Of a DNA stretch of 64,000 bases, positions 1 to 11,081 are shown piece by piece (position 1 is the stretch's first letter; each line of letters starts with the position of its first letter). The position numbers and the translations under genes were made by a program. Location: NCBI GenBank assembly GCA_023213395.1, contig CM041465.1, positions 182,287,741 through 182,351,740 of the forward strand, written 5' to 3'. The stretch comes from Cycas panzhihuaensis. Taxonomy: Eukaryota > Cycadophyta. Under the pieces are notes generated by a model. That model was not told the DNA's origin. It was given only the letters and a program-made list of their open reading frames with translations, and made no database searches.

Positions 1-77
1 TAATGTATTATTCATCAAGCATATGAGCAAAATAATTATATTAGTCAAACTAAATGGCATTACTAAAAATTCATAAT
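1..77 (-). pseudogene. GypA reverse transcriptase, central fragment (fingers/palm)
   Basis: The minus strand reads YEFLVMPFSLTN followed by a stretch ending CLMNN. This is the conserved gypsy reverse transcriptase block just before the catalytic YXDD region (family pattern YEFLVMPFGLTNAPATF). The proline-alanine part after LTN is degraded. The reading continues to the left out of the window, where the catalytic aspartates would lie. On the right it stops at the LardB1 insertion, with target duplication ATAAT at 73-77, and resumes at 2,670. Confidence 0.85.
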
Positions 78-402
78 TGTTAGAAATAAATACGCAATAC
101 AAGTCTAAGATCATATAAGACTATGAAATAATAAAGGCATGTAGGTGAACAAATAAAAGAATAATATGTACAAGCATATAATATACGTTACTTTTAAGAA
201 ATGACCACTTCAAATTATGTTATGTTAAACTAATATGCATTTATAGTACATATCCCTACTTAGCTATATAATTATAATCTAGGAGCCACTTGGTCAACTA
301 ATGACCTTTTACATAAAGAAATATATATACTATGTCCTTCTCATGCATATCAAAGGGATAATTATATTAATTTAACATTACATGGATTAACATTACCTAG
401 CA
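78..402 (-). repeat. LardB1 LTR (3' LTR on the element strand)
   Basis: Direct repeat of 2,343-2,664, starting TGTTAGAAATAAA on the plus strand and ending CTAGCA. The expected CCCAACA end is mutated. The pyrimidine run TTCCCCTCTT at 403-412 is the element's polypurine tract read on the other strand. Confidence 0.9.
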
Positions 403-2342
403 TTCCCCTCTTAATGTTTAATTCATGCCATATAATTACTTCAAACATGATGTTAGGTTTATATAAAAGTCAAATGTCTACTAGAGTACATGGGTAACTA
501 ATTATTGTACCTACCAGTCTTATAGAATGACTTTTACATACATGGTTCATTGATATTTCCTTCCCAAGTAGCCTTTAACTACTCTTATTTTTCCTATTAC
601 TAGCTCTCCTAGCTAAAGTTACACCTCTAAGAGAAAAATTAAGCTAAAAACCCTTAGCCCCATCCACTGCACCAAGGAACAAACTTATAAAAATGGTCAT
701 CTAAGAAGAAACATGTGATAAAAGACCTAATTTTCCATGCATAAACTCTATTTTAACACCTTGTCAAATCAAAGTCTAAATTTCACAGCATTAAAAGTAT
801 TCTAGAAATTCTTTAAAGCATATCATGTGACCATTCATTAAAAAGCCCCATGAGTCATCTTCATAATGCAACTAATAACAATTAATTCAGATGTCATACA
901 AGTAGATATAGATGTTTTTATATATATAGGTACCTTTTCAGGTGAAAAAAAAATTAAATGAAAAAATAACTTTTTGTCTTAGCTCTCAGTCACATCAAAA
1001 CTCCCATATAACTAAACTAGGAGCTAAATAGACCTCAATTAATATTTAAAAATATTTTAATAAAATATTATAGTGTTTAGAACTTTAATGAAAAGAAAAA
1101 TTAAATTATTATTTCACTTTTAATATGAGTAGAGCTATGTGCAACTGTGAAGCTTCAAGTAGTTCCTATGATCATTCCTTTCACCAATTTTTAATTTGGA
1201 AGCTTTTAAAATATAGATCTGACTATATAACAGAGTTTAACACCTTCAAATTTAGTTATAATACTATGTTTTATCCATTGCTAGGCACCTAATCACTCAT
1301 GAAGTAGCCCAAACTCAATAGTAATTTGCCTAACTTGTAACAAAGTCGTCCAACCTCTAAATATAATAATAATTTACCATTGTGCATTGCCAACATAATG
1401 ATTTATCATCTACAAATATTTGTAGAGCCAAATGTAAATAAAATATTTTAAAAAAAGGTTTGATTCCTCATCAAAACCATATAAACCCCCATTGCTTCAT
1501 TGATATACTATCATAGCTTTCACAATAGCCTATAAACATTATTTTTTACTTAAAACTATTAAATCTCCATTGTAAACCACGTTTGTCTCTACTTTAGATT
1601 AGAAATAAGGGAGTGCATACCAATATACATGAGATCCATTCAACAAATTGGCCATGCTACTTCTCACCATCAAATAAAAATTAATAACCTCTAACTTTTA
1701 ACATGGCGGCACCCAATGAACATGCAAATCCTCATTGCACATATAGTTGAGCGATAATTTCTTTACATTCATAAGTTCTTTCACGATTAATAAGCTCTAC
1801 TTCAAAGCCTCAACCATGCTAATTTCTTCATATAATCTAATGAAGTATCTATTTCTCCAAACCATGCTACAACACCCTTAATTCTTGCCAATATAATAGA
1901 GGGCAGAACCATAGCGTTCCTATCATATCACTAGTTTTATAGGGTGATCAAGCCTATATTTAAAGCACCACTCTCAAGCCCTCATATAACACCTATATAT
2001 ATTCTTATAAAATATATAAATAATCATACCATGCAACAAACCTTAATGGCATTAAAGATAACTACAATGCCTACACTCCTAGTTGGATTTTCACACATAA
2101 GCACTAATAGGCTTCAGGCTCATAATACTAACATGCTCTAGGTGCCCTGTAAAATATGACTTAAAACCATCCATAACTACAACAAAACCTTACCTAATAA
2201 ATAGGTAAACTGCCCCTCTTATTGATCACTAATAGGCATACTTAAAATAAGTTTAGAATAACCCCTTGACAAGTGGACACACTAATAGTCTTACAACTTA
2301 ACTAGGGTTGATATAGGCTCAAACTAAGGCCCTAATACCACT

Positions 2343-2664
2343 TGTTAGAAATAAATGCCCAATACAGGTCCATGATCATACAAGACTATAAAACATTTAA
2401 GGCATACACATGAACATATAAAGAATAATATGTACAAATATATAACAAGCCACTTGTGGAAAATGACCACTTCCAATTGTATTATATTAAAAGAATATGT
2501 ATTTATAGTATGTATCACCTTCTAGTTATCCAATCATAATCCGGGAACCACTTGGTCAATCAATGACCTCTTACATAAAGTAATGTGTGCATTATGACCT
2601 CCTAATGTACATTAAAAGGATAATTATATTAATTTAATATTATATGGGTTAATATTTCCCAACA
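2343..2664 (-). repeat. LardB1 LTR (5' LTR on the element strand)
   Basis: Direct repeat of 78-402, with intact termini (TGTTAG and CCCAACA on the plus strand). It is bordered on the left by the complement of a Met-type primer binding site at 2,328-2,340 and on the right by the target duplication ATAAT. Confidence 0.92.
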
Positions 2665-2669
2665 ATAAT

Positions 2670-3100
2670 ACCCATACCTATCTTGAAGACAACTTCTTCC
2701 TTAATTTTGATTTGAGAATAACTAGACCTTAAATCTACTTTGGTAAATAGATTATCCCCTTTTATTTGATCAAATAGGTCTTCAATTATGGGCAAAGGAT
2801 GTTTGTTCTTAACTATGGCTTTATTTAGCTACTGAAAATCTATGCACAGTCTTAATTTTCCATCTTTCTACTCTATAAATAAAATAAGTGCTCCATATGA
2901 TCATATACTTGTTCTAATAAGACCTTTATTAAATAAATCTTAAAGTTACACTTTCAATTACACTAACTCTAGAGTAGCTAGGTAATATGATACTTTAGAT
3001 AATGGCTATATTCCTAGCATAAGCTTAATCACATAGTTAATATCCTACTTAGGTGGTCATCCTAAAAGTTCATTCAAAAACACATCCTTGAACTCTTGAA
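2670..3100 (-). pseudogene. GypA reverse transcriptase, N-terminal part
   Basis: The minus-strand reading from 3,095 leftwards starts with KDVFLNELLG, the usual entry to gypsy reverse transcriptase. It continues through the pieces KGLIRTS, KDGKLRLCIDF, LNKAIVKNKHPLP and FTKVDLRSSYSQI. These match in order the conserved blocks of the family (DVFPEELPG, KGFIRPS, KDGSLRMCIDYR, LNKVTIKNKYPLP, FSKIDLRSGYHQI). Several in-frame stops are present. It joins the fragment at 1-77 once LardB1 is disregarded. Confidence 0.85.
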
Positions 3101-3469
3101 TAAAAGGAAGATCTTTAGTATTATGTTCCTTAAGAATTTCTTCCTTATTAACATGACTTATGTATACTTGGCATCCTTTACTTAAATGTTAAAATCTATT
3201 AAATAGTAACTAGGAGTTTCTTCCCTTTGATGATTGTTAGCTCTCCATTATCATTTAAACATTTTACACATTATTATATCACAATCTATCTTAGCATAAT
3301 GCTTTATGAACTATTCTAAGCTAATAATAGTATCATAGTCTCCTGGTGGCAAAATTTAAAAAGTAGTATGAGTAGACTATGATTCATATTCTAATGGATA
3401 AAAAGTTAGATAATCTATCATATTTCTCATATTGCCATTAGCCATGTATATATTCCACTTGTCCTTATG

Positions 3470-3600
3470 CTTTCCTTTATTAAGCTTGTACTTTTTTAGA
3501 ACTTTGGAAACTAAGAAGTTGTGGCTACTTCTTGAATTTATAAGTATGGTGATGTTATAACCTATAAATTTTCTTGGTGTTTATACTATAAAGAACTAGT
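3470..3600 (-). pseudogene. GypA aspartic protease active-site region
   Basis: The minus strand around 3,555-3,510 reads ITILINSRSSHNF. This aligns with the retroviral-type protease block (I)T(V)LIDSGSSHNFI of plant gypsy elements. The catalytic aspartate is replaced by asparagine and the glycine by arginine, so this copy cannot be active. It lies between zinc-knuckle-like sequence (about 3,920-3,990) and the reverse transcriptase at 3,100, the expected order on the minus strand. Confidence 0.65.
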
Positions 3601-4179
3601 GATTATTAGATTTTGAAAATACAAACTATGCAAACATCTAATGGTGAGTGAATGATAAATAATAAAGTACAAGAGAAATAAAGTATATACACAATGAACA
3701 CCATATGTGGAGAATTGGCCAAAACTTAATTAGAGAGAATGAAAAGTACATTCTTATAATACATGCTCACCACTAATGAGAGAACCCCATTGGTCGACTT
3801 GGAGGTGGTACATATATTTAGGTGGTCCACAGCCTCTAATATAAAAGTATAAAGAATAAAGAGAATTTACATAGACTTGATGTATATAATTAGGTATTAC
3901 ACCCAATAATGATTAACTTGCTTTCTTTTTATTATTGCAAGGACATGTATGATACCTTCCTCTTAAATTACATTTGCCACTATAGCTTATATTTCAAGAT
4001 TAGGGGCTCTACCTCCCATTCATAGCCTTTGTAGATAATTATTGGTAAAATACCCTAGTTCATTATATTAAGAATGCTTAGCTTCTCCTAGTTTTATGGG
4101 AGCATCCACATATAGTAGGTTAGGCCTTGGATTACTTTATGGGTGATTAAGATCTTTTAAGCCTTGATTGAACTGGGGC

Positions 4180-4757
4180 AACCTAAAATTTCTCCTTGGT
4201 TGTCCTTATCTTCCATGAAAAGTTTCCCTCCATGTGGCTTGATTATCATATGATCTCTATAATATCTAGTCATGAATCACTTCTTTTAAGGATTTTGGTT
4301 CATGGATACTAATTCTCTTTTGGATGCTCTCTCTTAATCTCTTAATGAATTAATGTGTCTTTATCTCTTTTTCCCACATATAAGATATATATTAAAGGAG
4401 CCCCATAAATTATATTATATATATATAAATAAATATATATATATATATATATTAAAGGAGCTCCTAAATGATCTCTCATACTTCTGTACTATCATCCTTA
4501 CTTACTTTAATTTGTGAAAGACTTTAGCTTTCTTATTATAATAGCACTCAGAGAGATACTTCACCTTAAAATATTTGACAAACTTACTCCATCTCAATTC
4601 TCTTTCTTGAATGTTTTTTACCTTCTTATGATGATCCCACCATAAGGATGTTTTTCTTGTCAAGCTATAAACAATAATTCTCACCTTTTCGTTGGAATAG
4701 AATTCATTTAATATGAAGTGCTTTTCAACATAAGCAAGTATACTTTTGCTTCACTTT
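4180..4757 (-). pseudogene. GypA gag capsid region
   Basis: A 60-codon reading at 4,684-4,502 contains the stretch LTRKTSLWWDH, followed by W and F spaced as in the retrotransposon gag capsid family (LTGKASIWWD...W..F..YF..KYL). The reading ends in YLSECYYNKKAKVF, matching the family's KKYLSERYYDDKAKEF. Upstream on the minus strand it breaks at the CopC insertion (ACTTT at 4,753-4,757) and resumes at 10,080. A degraded zinc-knuckle-like cysteine pattern lies further downstream near 3,990-3,920. Confidence 0.75.
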
Positions 4758-5385
4758 TGTTGGATATTGTGACAATAATAGTTTAAGGCTAAAATTTTGG
4801 TATGTTGGCAGCACAGTTTTCCTCCCTAATCTTTCTTGGGGGGTTCCATAAGGCGGTACCCCCTTGGCGAGAGAGGTGCGGGCGAGAACGCCCCCCCGCT
4901 AAGAGGGGGTTTAGGGATGATAGCCCCCGACCTGAAAAATTAGCCCTGTAAACCCTATTAAATCATAAAGAGAATCAAGGTCATTTAATACAAATACCCT
5001 AGATTCTATGGTTCAAATTTATGCCTTGGATGACCCTCTCATGTAGCCCGATTTAGGGCTTTTCTTATTATGATGTATGTAATGTAATGTAGTGTGATGA
5101 GGGCGGCAGCTAGTTATTATTCCTAAGAGCGCTCTACTACTGAGATATACTTTTTCTCCATTCTACAACAATAAAGATTGATACTTTTCTTGTGTGGATG
5201 TTTCCCTAGCACCCTACCACGTTATATCGGGTGCATATGTGAAGTTTGACTTTCATATTCATGTTATTGTATTATCTCTAATTTTAGAACTTGCATGTTA
5301 AATTTTAGTTTCGATTCCTGTAACTAGTTGTAAAATAGTTCAGATCTTATGGCAGTTTAAGGTTTGGGACCTTGTATTCTCAACA
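4758..5385 (+). repeat. CopC 5' LTR
   Basis: Starts TGTTGGATATTGTGACAATA and ends CTCAACA, pairing with 9,430-10,074. It contains a GC-rich block around 4,820-4,930 with runs of G and C, unusual against the AT-rich surroundings. A primer binding site follows two bases after its end. Confidence 0.95.
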
Positions 5386-5387
5386 AG

Positions 5388-5400
5388 TGGTATCAAAGCC
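5388..5400 (+). other. CopC primer binding site (initiator tRNA-Met type)
   Basis: TGGTATCAAAGCC, one base from the common plant copia site TGGTATCAGAGCC. It sits two bases after the 5' LTR, where minus-strand DNA synthesis would be primed. Confidence 0.92.
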
Positions 5401-5455
5401 TTTTTTTTTTTGCAACGAGTTTATGAAAGTTTTAATGTCAGCTTTTCTACACCAA

Positions 5456-6915
5456 ATGGTGAAACTAGCAAGTGTAAAGTTAAAGGTGGAGAAATTCAAT
5501 GGCAAGAACAACTTCGAGTTATGGAAGCTACAAGCGTATGATATTCTTGTACAATAAGGTTTGTACAAAGCCGTTGTAGGCAAATCGAAGAAACCCATAG
5601 GAATGGATGATGATGAATGGGATGATTTGGACAAAAAGCCACTTAGCACAATACGATTGTTCTTAGCAGATGAAGTTTTATTTAACATTATAGGGGAGCC
5701 GACAGCAGCAAGATTATGGACCTAGTTAGAAGGCTTGTATATGACCAAATCAGTAACGAATCGAATCTACCTGAAGAGGCAATTGTACTTGTTACAGATA
5801 AAGGAAGGTATAAAAATTACTAACCATTTAAATGTTTTCAATATTCTTATTTGCCAGTTGACTATTATCGATGTTAAAATTGAGGATGAGAACAAGGTTG
5901 TTACTTTGTTATGCTCATTACCTGAATCCTGGGATAATATTGTCACCTCAATTAGTTTTATCACTACAAATGAATTGGAATATGATTCTATTATGAGTGC
6001 TTTACTAATGGAAGAAGTGTGGAGGAAGTCTAGTCTTGAAACCTCCACACTAGAAGCTATGACGGCAAGGGATAAAATGATTGAGGGAGGACAAAACTCC
6101 AAGGATACGTTGAGGTCCAAGTCAAAGAGCAAAAAGAGTAAGCTCAGATGTTGGCACTGTAATAAGACAGATCACCTCAAGAAGGATTGCTTCAAAAGGA
6201 AGGAGTTCCAGAAAAAGGAAGATCATGCTAAGGAGGTGAATCAGGTGGAGTCAAATCAAGGTATGGATGATGATGTCTTGGTTACTTATAATGTTTCTCA
6301 TTATCACCATGACTTGTTATTAAATTCAAGTGCTTCGCACCACACATGTCCACATAAGAGTTGGTTCTCATCATACCAACCTCTTGATGGTGGTGATGTG
6401 CTTATGGGAAATGAAGTTTCTTATAAGACAGTGGGCATTGGTAGCATCAAAATTAAGATGTTTGATGGGGTAGTGAGAACATTAACTGAGGTTAGACATG
6501 TACCTGATCTAAAAAGGAATTTGATTTCCTTGGGTGAACTAGATTCGGGTGGTTTTAAGCATACAGGTCATGAAGGAATCCTAAAAGTGTCAAAGGGTGC
6601 CTTAGTTGTTATGAAAGCCTTAATGAAAGGAAACATTTATATATTAGTGGGAAGTACAAATGTCAGTCATGTAGCTACAATATCAAAAACTACAAAAGAT
6701 CCAACTCAATTATGGAATCAAAGACTTGGGCATATGAGTGAGAGAGGACTTAAGGTGCTAATAAACTGTAAGTTGCTTCCTAACTTGTAGCTTTCAGATT
6801 TGGCTTTTTATAAACATTGTATTTTTAGAAAGTAGTATAGACTCAGGTTTAAAGTAGGGAGTCACACTAGTGAAGGTGTTCTAGATTGCATACATTCATA
6901 TGTATGGGGACCAGC
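5456..6915 (+). pseudogene. CopC gag, protease and start of integrase
   Basis: The ATG at 5,456 opens a copia gag (KVEKFNGKNNFELWKL, as in the family's FNGKNFSLWK motif). One frame can be followed to about 6,915, broken by stops at 5,555, about 5,720, 6,788 and near 6,830. The zinc knuckle CWHCNKTDHLKKDC is intact at about 6,149-6,190 (C-X2-C-X4-H-X4-C). The protease active site reads LLLNSSASHH, with N in place of the catalytic D of D-S-G/A. The pre-integrase block LWNQRLGHMSERGLKVL contains the histidines of the zinc-binding domain. This segment would supply capsid and protease to the particle; in this copy it cannot be made in full. Confidence 0.92.
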
Positions 6916-7629
6916 CCTAAAATATCTTGTGGACGATCATTATACTTTGTCACATTTATAGATGATTACTCTAGGAAGGTATGGGTCTATTTTTTGAAAA
7001 GGAAATCTAAAGTGTTTAGTGTGTTTAAGCAGTTCAAGGCTCTAGTTGAGAACAATACTGGTAAGACAATTAAATATTTAAGAACTGATAATGGAGGTGA
7101 GTTCAACTCTTTGGAATTTGAGAACTATTACAGAGAAGCTGGGATTGAAAGACACAAGACCACTAGCTATACTCCACAGTAAAATGGCATTGATGAGCAC
7201 ATGAATATGACACTCTTAGAAAGAGCAAGAAGCATGCTAAGTAATGCAGGAGTGGAGTAGGCCTTGTGGGCAGAAGCTATTCAAACAACTTACTATCTGG
7301 TAAGGAGGTCACCATCACTTGTAATAGATTACAAGATTCTTGAAGATGTATGGATTGGACATCCATGTGATTATTCAAATTTAAAAGTTTTTGGTTGTGA
7401 TGCTTATGCCTGGACTGACAAAAGTAAACGTTCAAAGTTAGACCCAAAATCCAAGAGATATATCTTTGTTGGTTATGGCGATAAGGATGGTGTGAAGGGA
7501 TACATGTTGTGGGATCCTACTGCCCACAAAATCACCATTAAAAGAGATGTTGTATTTGATGAATCTCCCCTTGTAAAATCAGACAGTGAAGAAGTTGAAA
7601 TGAAACAAAAGCAGCAAGCTGAACATTAA
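6886..7629 (+). pseudogene. CopC integrase core
   Basis: The catalytic core is recognisable by FIDDYSRKVWVYFLK (first D), RTDNGGEF (second D) and a degraded NGIDEHMNM where the family has NGVAERMNR (the E). Stops fall at 7,183 (after TPQ) and 7,258. Downstream, VFGCDAYAW, SKRYIFVGYG and GYMLWDP are the usual copia C-terminal blocks. It is in the same frame as reverse transcriptase, but not as gag-protease. The product would join the cDNA to the host chromosome. Confidence 0.92.
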
Positions 7630-7829
7630 TAAGTCAAGTTTGAAATGCAGTCATTTATGGAATCATAAGAGCAGGAAGATCTTTCTGAAGATGAATCAGT
7701 AGTAGATTCACAGGAGTATATAGACACTCCTCTTCTAACAGTTAGAAGATCTACACGAGTTAGTCATCCACCTAACAGGTACAACCCTTCTATTTTAATT
7801 GCTTTGGTTTCTAATGATGGTGAGCCCAC

Positions 7830-8800
7830 ATGTTATCAGGAAGCAGTAGATGATATCCATGGTGAGAAGTAGAAAAGGGTTATGCAGGAAGAGATAGATG
7901 CTTTGAACAAAAATAATTTATGGGACTTGGTAGAACTTCCACATGGCAGGAAGACTATTGGTTATAGGTGGGTTTTTAAAAAGAAAACAAATGTTAATAG
8001 AAAGGTTGATAAATACAAGGCAAGACTGGTGGCTAAAGGTTTTGTATAGAAAGCATGTATTGACTTTCATGAGATCTTTTCACCAGTTGTTAAACTTGTT
8101 TCAATTTGAGTGCTATTAGCATTGGTAGCTTCTCTCGATTTGGAGTTGGAGCAGTTAGATGTAAAAATAGCTTTTCTACATGGAGATTTAGATGAGGAGA
8201 TCTATATGGATCAACCAGAAGGGTTTGTACAAGATGGCAGGAAAATACTTGTTTGCAGGCTTAGGAAATCATTATATGGCCTGAAGCAATCACCCAGGCA
8301 ATGGTACAAAAAGTTTGATGCCTTCATGGAGAGCTAAATTTTCAAAAGAAGTGAGTATGATCATTGTGTTTACTTTAAATTTATGGACAATGGCTTATTC
8401 ATTATCTTAGTATTATATGTTGATAACATGCTGGTTGCAAGAAAGAGCATGGAAGAAATCAATAAGCTAAAGGCTCAATTGGCTATGACTTTTGATATGA
8501 AGGATCTAGGAGCTGCAAAACAAATCTTAGGCATGGAGATACATAGAGACAACAAAAATAGTAAGCTATGGTTATCATAACTAAAATATGTGGAGAAGGT
8601 ACTAACCAGGTTTGGTATGGAAAATGTGAAACCAATGAGTATCCCATTGGCTTCCCACTTCAAGCTTTCTTTGAATATGAGTCCTAGTAGTAAAGAAGAA
8701 AAGGTTTATATGTCTCATGTGCCTTATGCCAGTGCAATAGGAAGTTTGATGTATGCCATGGTATATACAAGACCTGATATTTCACATGTAGTTGGTGTAG
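7830..8800 (+). pseudogene. CopC reverse transcriptase
   Basis: Blocks in order are [94 protein letters not shown] and DLGAAKQILGMEI. The catalytic YVDD box reads YVDN, an inactivating change. Stops at 8,047, 8,107, 8,335 and 8,578 each fall where copia relatives have Q or R, consistent with CAG/CAA/CGA turning into TAG/TAA/TGA. The frame is otherwise held from integrase through RNase H. Confidence 0.93.
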
Positions 8801-8853
8801 TTAGCAAGTTTATGGTAAATCTAGAAAAGGAACATTAGGCTGCAGCGAAATGG

Positions 8854-9400
8854 GTGCTTTGGTATTTGAGAGGTACAAGTGACTACTGCATCACCTTTGG
8901 AGGTACAGGTAATCAGGTTTGTAGATATGTTGATTCAGATTTTGTAGGAGATTTAGATAAAATAAGGTCTACTTCAGGTTATGTTTTCACTCTTACAAAT
9001 GGTCTAGTTAGTTGGATGTCTAAATTGCATACCACAATCGCACTATCAACTACAGAAGCTAAATATGTTATTACAGCACATGCTTGTAAAGAAGCAATCT
9101 GGTTACAAGGTCTATTGGTTGAACTTGGAAGGAGACAGGAAAATGTAAAGGTATTTTGTGATAGTTAAAGTACCATTTACTTAGCCAAGAATCCAGCTTA
9201 TCATAGTAGAACAAAGCATATTGCTTTTAAGTACCATTTTGTTAGACAAGTTATGGAAGCTGGTGGAGTGGCACTTAAGAAGATTCACACAAATAAGAAT
9301 TGTGCTGATATGTTCACAAAACCAATACCATTTGAGAAGTTCAAATGGTGTTGGACTTCTCCTGGCTTGCAAAAAAGATGATGAAGGGTCCAAGAAAGGT
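8854..9400 (+). pseudogene. CopC RNase H domain and pol C-terminus
   Basis: Typical copia RNase H signatures are YVDSDFVGDLDKIRSTSGY, LSTTEAKYV and VFCDS followed by a stop at 9,166 where relatives have Q, then HIAFKYHFVR and NCADMFTKP. The acidic residues D, E and D are visible. The reading ends near 9,380, about 50 bases before the purine tract and 3' LTR, so little untranslated sequence separates them. Confidence 0.9.
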
Positions 9401-9429
9401 ACCAGGTAAATTGTTATCAAGGTGGAGAT

Positions 9430-10074
9430 TGTTGGATATTGTGACAACAATAGTTTAAGGCTAAAATTTTAATATGTTGGCAACGCGGTTTCCCCCCTTG
9501 ATCTTTCTCGGGGGGTTTCAAGGGGGGTGGGAGTCCCCCTTGGCCGGGGGGTGCGGGGGGTGTGGAACACCCCCCACTAAGAGGGGGTTCAAGGGCGATA
9601 GCCCCCGACCCAAAAAAATAGCCCTATAAACCATATTAAATTGTAAAGAGAATCAAGGTCATTTGATACAAATACCCTAGATTCTATGGTTGAGATTTAT
9701 GCCTTGGATGACCGTCTCATGTAGCCTAATTTAGGGATTTTCTTATTATGATGTATGTAATGTAATGTACCGTGATGAGGGTAGCAACTGGTTGTTGTTC
9801 CTAAGAGCACTTTGCTCCTGAGATGTACTTTTCCTCCATTCTACAGTAATAAAGATCGATACCTTTCCTATGTGCATGTTTTCCTAGCACACTGCTAGGG
9901 TTTTACCACATTATATCAAATGCATATGTGATGTTTGGCTTTCATATTCATGTTATTGTATTATCTTTGATTTTAGAACTTGCATGTTAAATTTTAGTTT
10001 CAATTCCTGTAACTAGTTACAAAATAGTTCAGATCTTATGGCGGTTTAAGGTTTGGGACCTTGTATTCTCAACA
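9430..10074 (+). repeat. CopC 3' LTR
   Basis: Pairs with 4,758-5,385. It is about 17 bp longer, mostly through longer G and C runs at 9,505-9,610, which include a perfect GGGGGGTGT/ACACCCCCC hairpin at 9,555-9,575. It ends CTCAACA directly before the target duplication ACTTT. Confidence 0.95.
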
Positions 10075-10079
10075 ACTTT

Positions 10080-10740
10080 TACTTTTGCTTTTACCATTAA
10101 AACTATGTAGTTTTACCTTTCTCATTTTAAATTTGAGTGTATTCTTTCTTCCTCCTCATCCTCCTTGTCTTAGCTTTGGAGTACAACTAGAATATTAAGT
10201 AATAATTGAGTAATGTTCTTCATTATAGCTCTAAGTCCTTCTCTTGGTTCTCCTACTACATTATTCATGGATTAATGGTTCTTGTGATCTACTTCTTTTC
10301 GCATTACTCTTAGTATGATAATACCACCTATCTTCCCTGTCCTAGTCAATGGTTTGTTGAATGTTATAGAGCATTACTTCATGGTTATTCATAATAACAT
10401 TATGTTTCCTCATAATCCTTCACCGTCTTCTTTGTAACCTTTTATTTACTCTTACAAATTAAGCATTATCCCTACTAAGTTAATCAAGATGTCATCTCAT
10501 GGATTCTCCCCATGCCTTAAGAGTTTTTTAGTTCTAACCTCTTTAGTATTAAGGTCTCCTTAACACTTGTGAACCATCTATGAATCCTCTTTATGCCAAG
10601 TTCTCCTAATACTCATGTTATTTTCCTATACACCTCTATGAGCTTCTCTCAAAGCCTTGATAATCCCTTATTAATATGCTTGAACTTAACCTTAGAATTT
10701 TAACAAGTTCTTAGTTGAATGTATAGGCTTTAGCCTTATG
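10080..10740 (-). pseudogene. GypA gag N-terminal part and leader
   Basis: Directly right of the CopC target duplication, the minus strand reads KMRKVKLHSFNGK. This matches the gag entry motif of gypsy elements (K.K.P.FDGK) and is the upstream continuation of the gag at 4,180-4,757. Between about 10,170 and 10,740 I see no further conserved protein, only a plausible untranslated leader reaching the primer binding site. Confidence 0.6.
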
Positions 10741-10753
10741 CTCTAATACCACT
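10740..10753 (-). other. GypA primer binding site and LTR edge
   Basis: The plus strand reads GCTCTAATACCACT, the complement of AGTGGTATTAGAGC, an initiator-Met-type site. Next to it, TATTATGGGCCCTAC on the plus strand looks like a mutated LTR edge (TGTTATGGGCCC expected). The LTR would extend right from about 10,755 and appears to be cut by LardB2 at 11,082. Confidence 0.7.
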
Positions 10754-11081
10754 TATTATGGGCCCTACTTAATATAACACAAACCTTAGGCACCTTTATA
10801 CTTCCTAGTTAGAACTCACACAAGTTAACTAACTAAGGTCAACACCAGTTATCATAATTTGAACATACAAAGGCTTACTTAAAATATCATATGCTTAGTA
10901 GAATAGTCATATCTAATAAATTCAACAAGTCTAAGTAGATAAGGATGCTTCATAATTAGATTCCAGAATTACTTACAATAATATTTCCTATGAGTATATA
11001 TAATAAACTAATATGATTTAAATATTAATAATGTCTTAAGAGAAAAATAAGTAGATTACTCAATCAAATTCTATTAGATAA

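Larger units (their letters stand above)
78..2664 (-). mobile_element. LardB1: non-autonomous LTR retrotransposon (large-derivative type)
   Basis: Complete insertion with TSD ATAAT at 73-77 and 2,665-2,669. LTRs are 78-402 and 2,343-2,664, about 325 bp, alignable end to end. On the minus strand the LTR runs from TGTTGGGAAA to CTAACA. A primer binding site like initiator tRNA-Met (TGGTATTAGGGCC) follows the 5' LTR at 2,340-2,328, and a polypurine tract (AAGAGGGGAA) precedes the 3' LTR at 412-403. The 1.9 kb interior has no reading longer than about 65 codons and no similarity to gag or pol that I can see. Mobilisation would need proteins supplied in trans. LardB2 at 11,082 is a second, diverged member. 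Confidence 0.92.
4758..10074 (+). mobile_element. CopC: full-length Ty1/copia retrotransposon inserted in GypA gag
   Basis: Structurally complete 5.3 kb element with LTRs 4,758-5,385 and 9,430-10,074 (TGTTGG...CAACA). TSD ACTTT is at 4,753-4,757 and 10,075-10,079. The primer binding site TGGTATCAAAGCC (initiator tRNA-Met type) is at 5,388-5,400, and a purine-rich AAGGTGGAGAT lies just before the 3' LTR. The coding order gag, protease, integrase, reverse transcriptase, RNase H defines copia. Gag-protease is in one frame and integrase to RNase H in another, with a net frameshift near 6,915. Otherwise it is damaged mainly by in-frame stops, most explained by C-to-T or G-to-A changes. Confidence 0.96.
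1..10754 (-). mobile_element. GypA: Ty3/gypsy retrotransposon, interrupted by two later insertions
   Basis: Minus-strand gypsy element visible in three pieces: 1-77, 2,670-4,752 and 10,080-10,754. Read on the minus strand, the order is PBS (about 10,753-10,740), gag, zinc knuckle, protease, reverse transcriptase. The integrase side lies to the left of the window. The pieces are separated by LardB1 (78-2,664) and CopC (4,758-10,074), each flanked by a perfect 5 bp TSD. If each insertion and one TSD copy are ignored, the reverse transcriptase and gag readings continue across both junctions, so these were one element. Stops and frameshifts are frequent, so it is dead. The gag and pol style suggests a chromovirus or related clade; that assignment is by eye. 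The LTR begins near 10,755 on the plus strand and its far end was not resolved. Confidence 0.85.

Noticed and set aside
4386-4460. AT repeats around 4,420 with TATTAAAGGAGC flanks as a possible MITE
   Set aside because: The TATATA run is flanked by a short direct repeat (TATTAAAGGAGC), not by inverted ends; simple microsatellite expansion inside GypA explains it.
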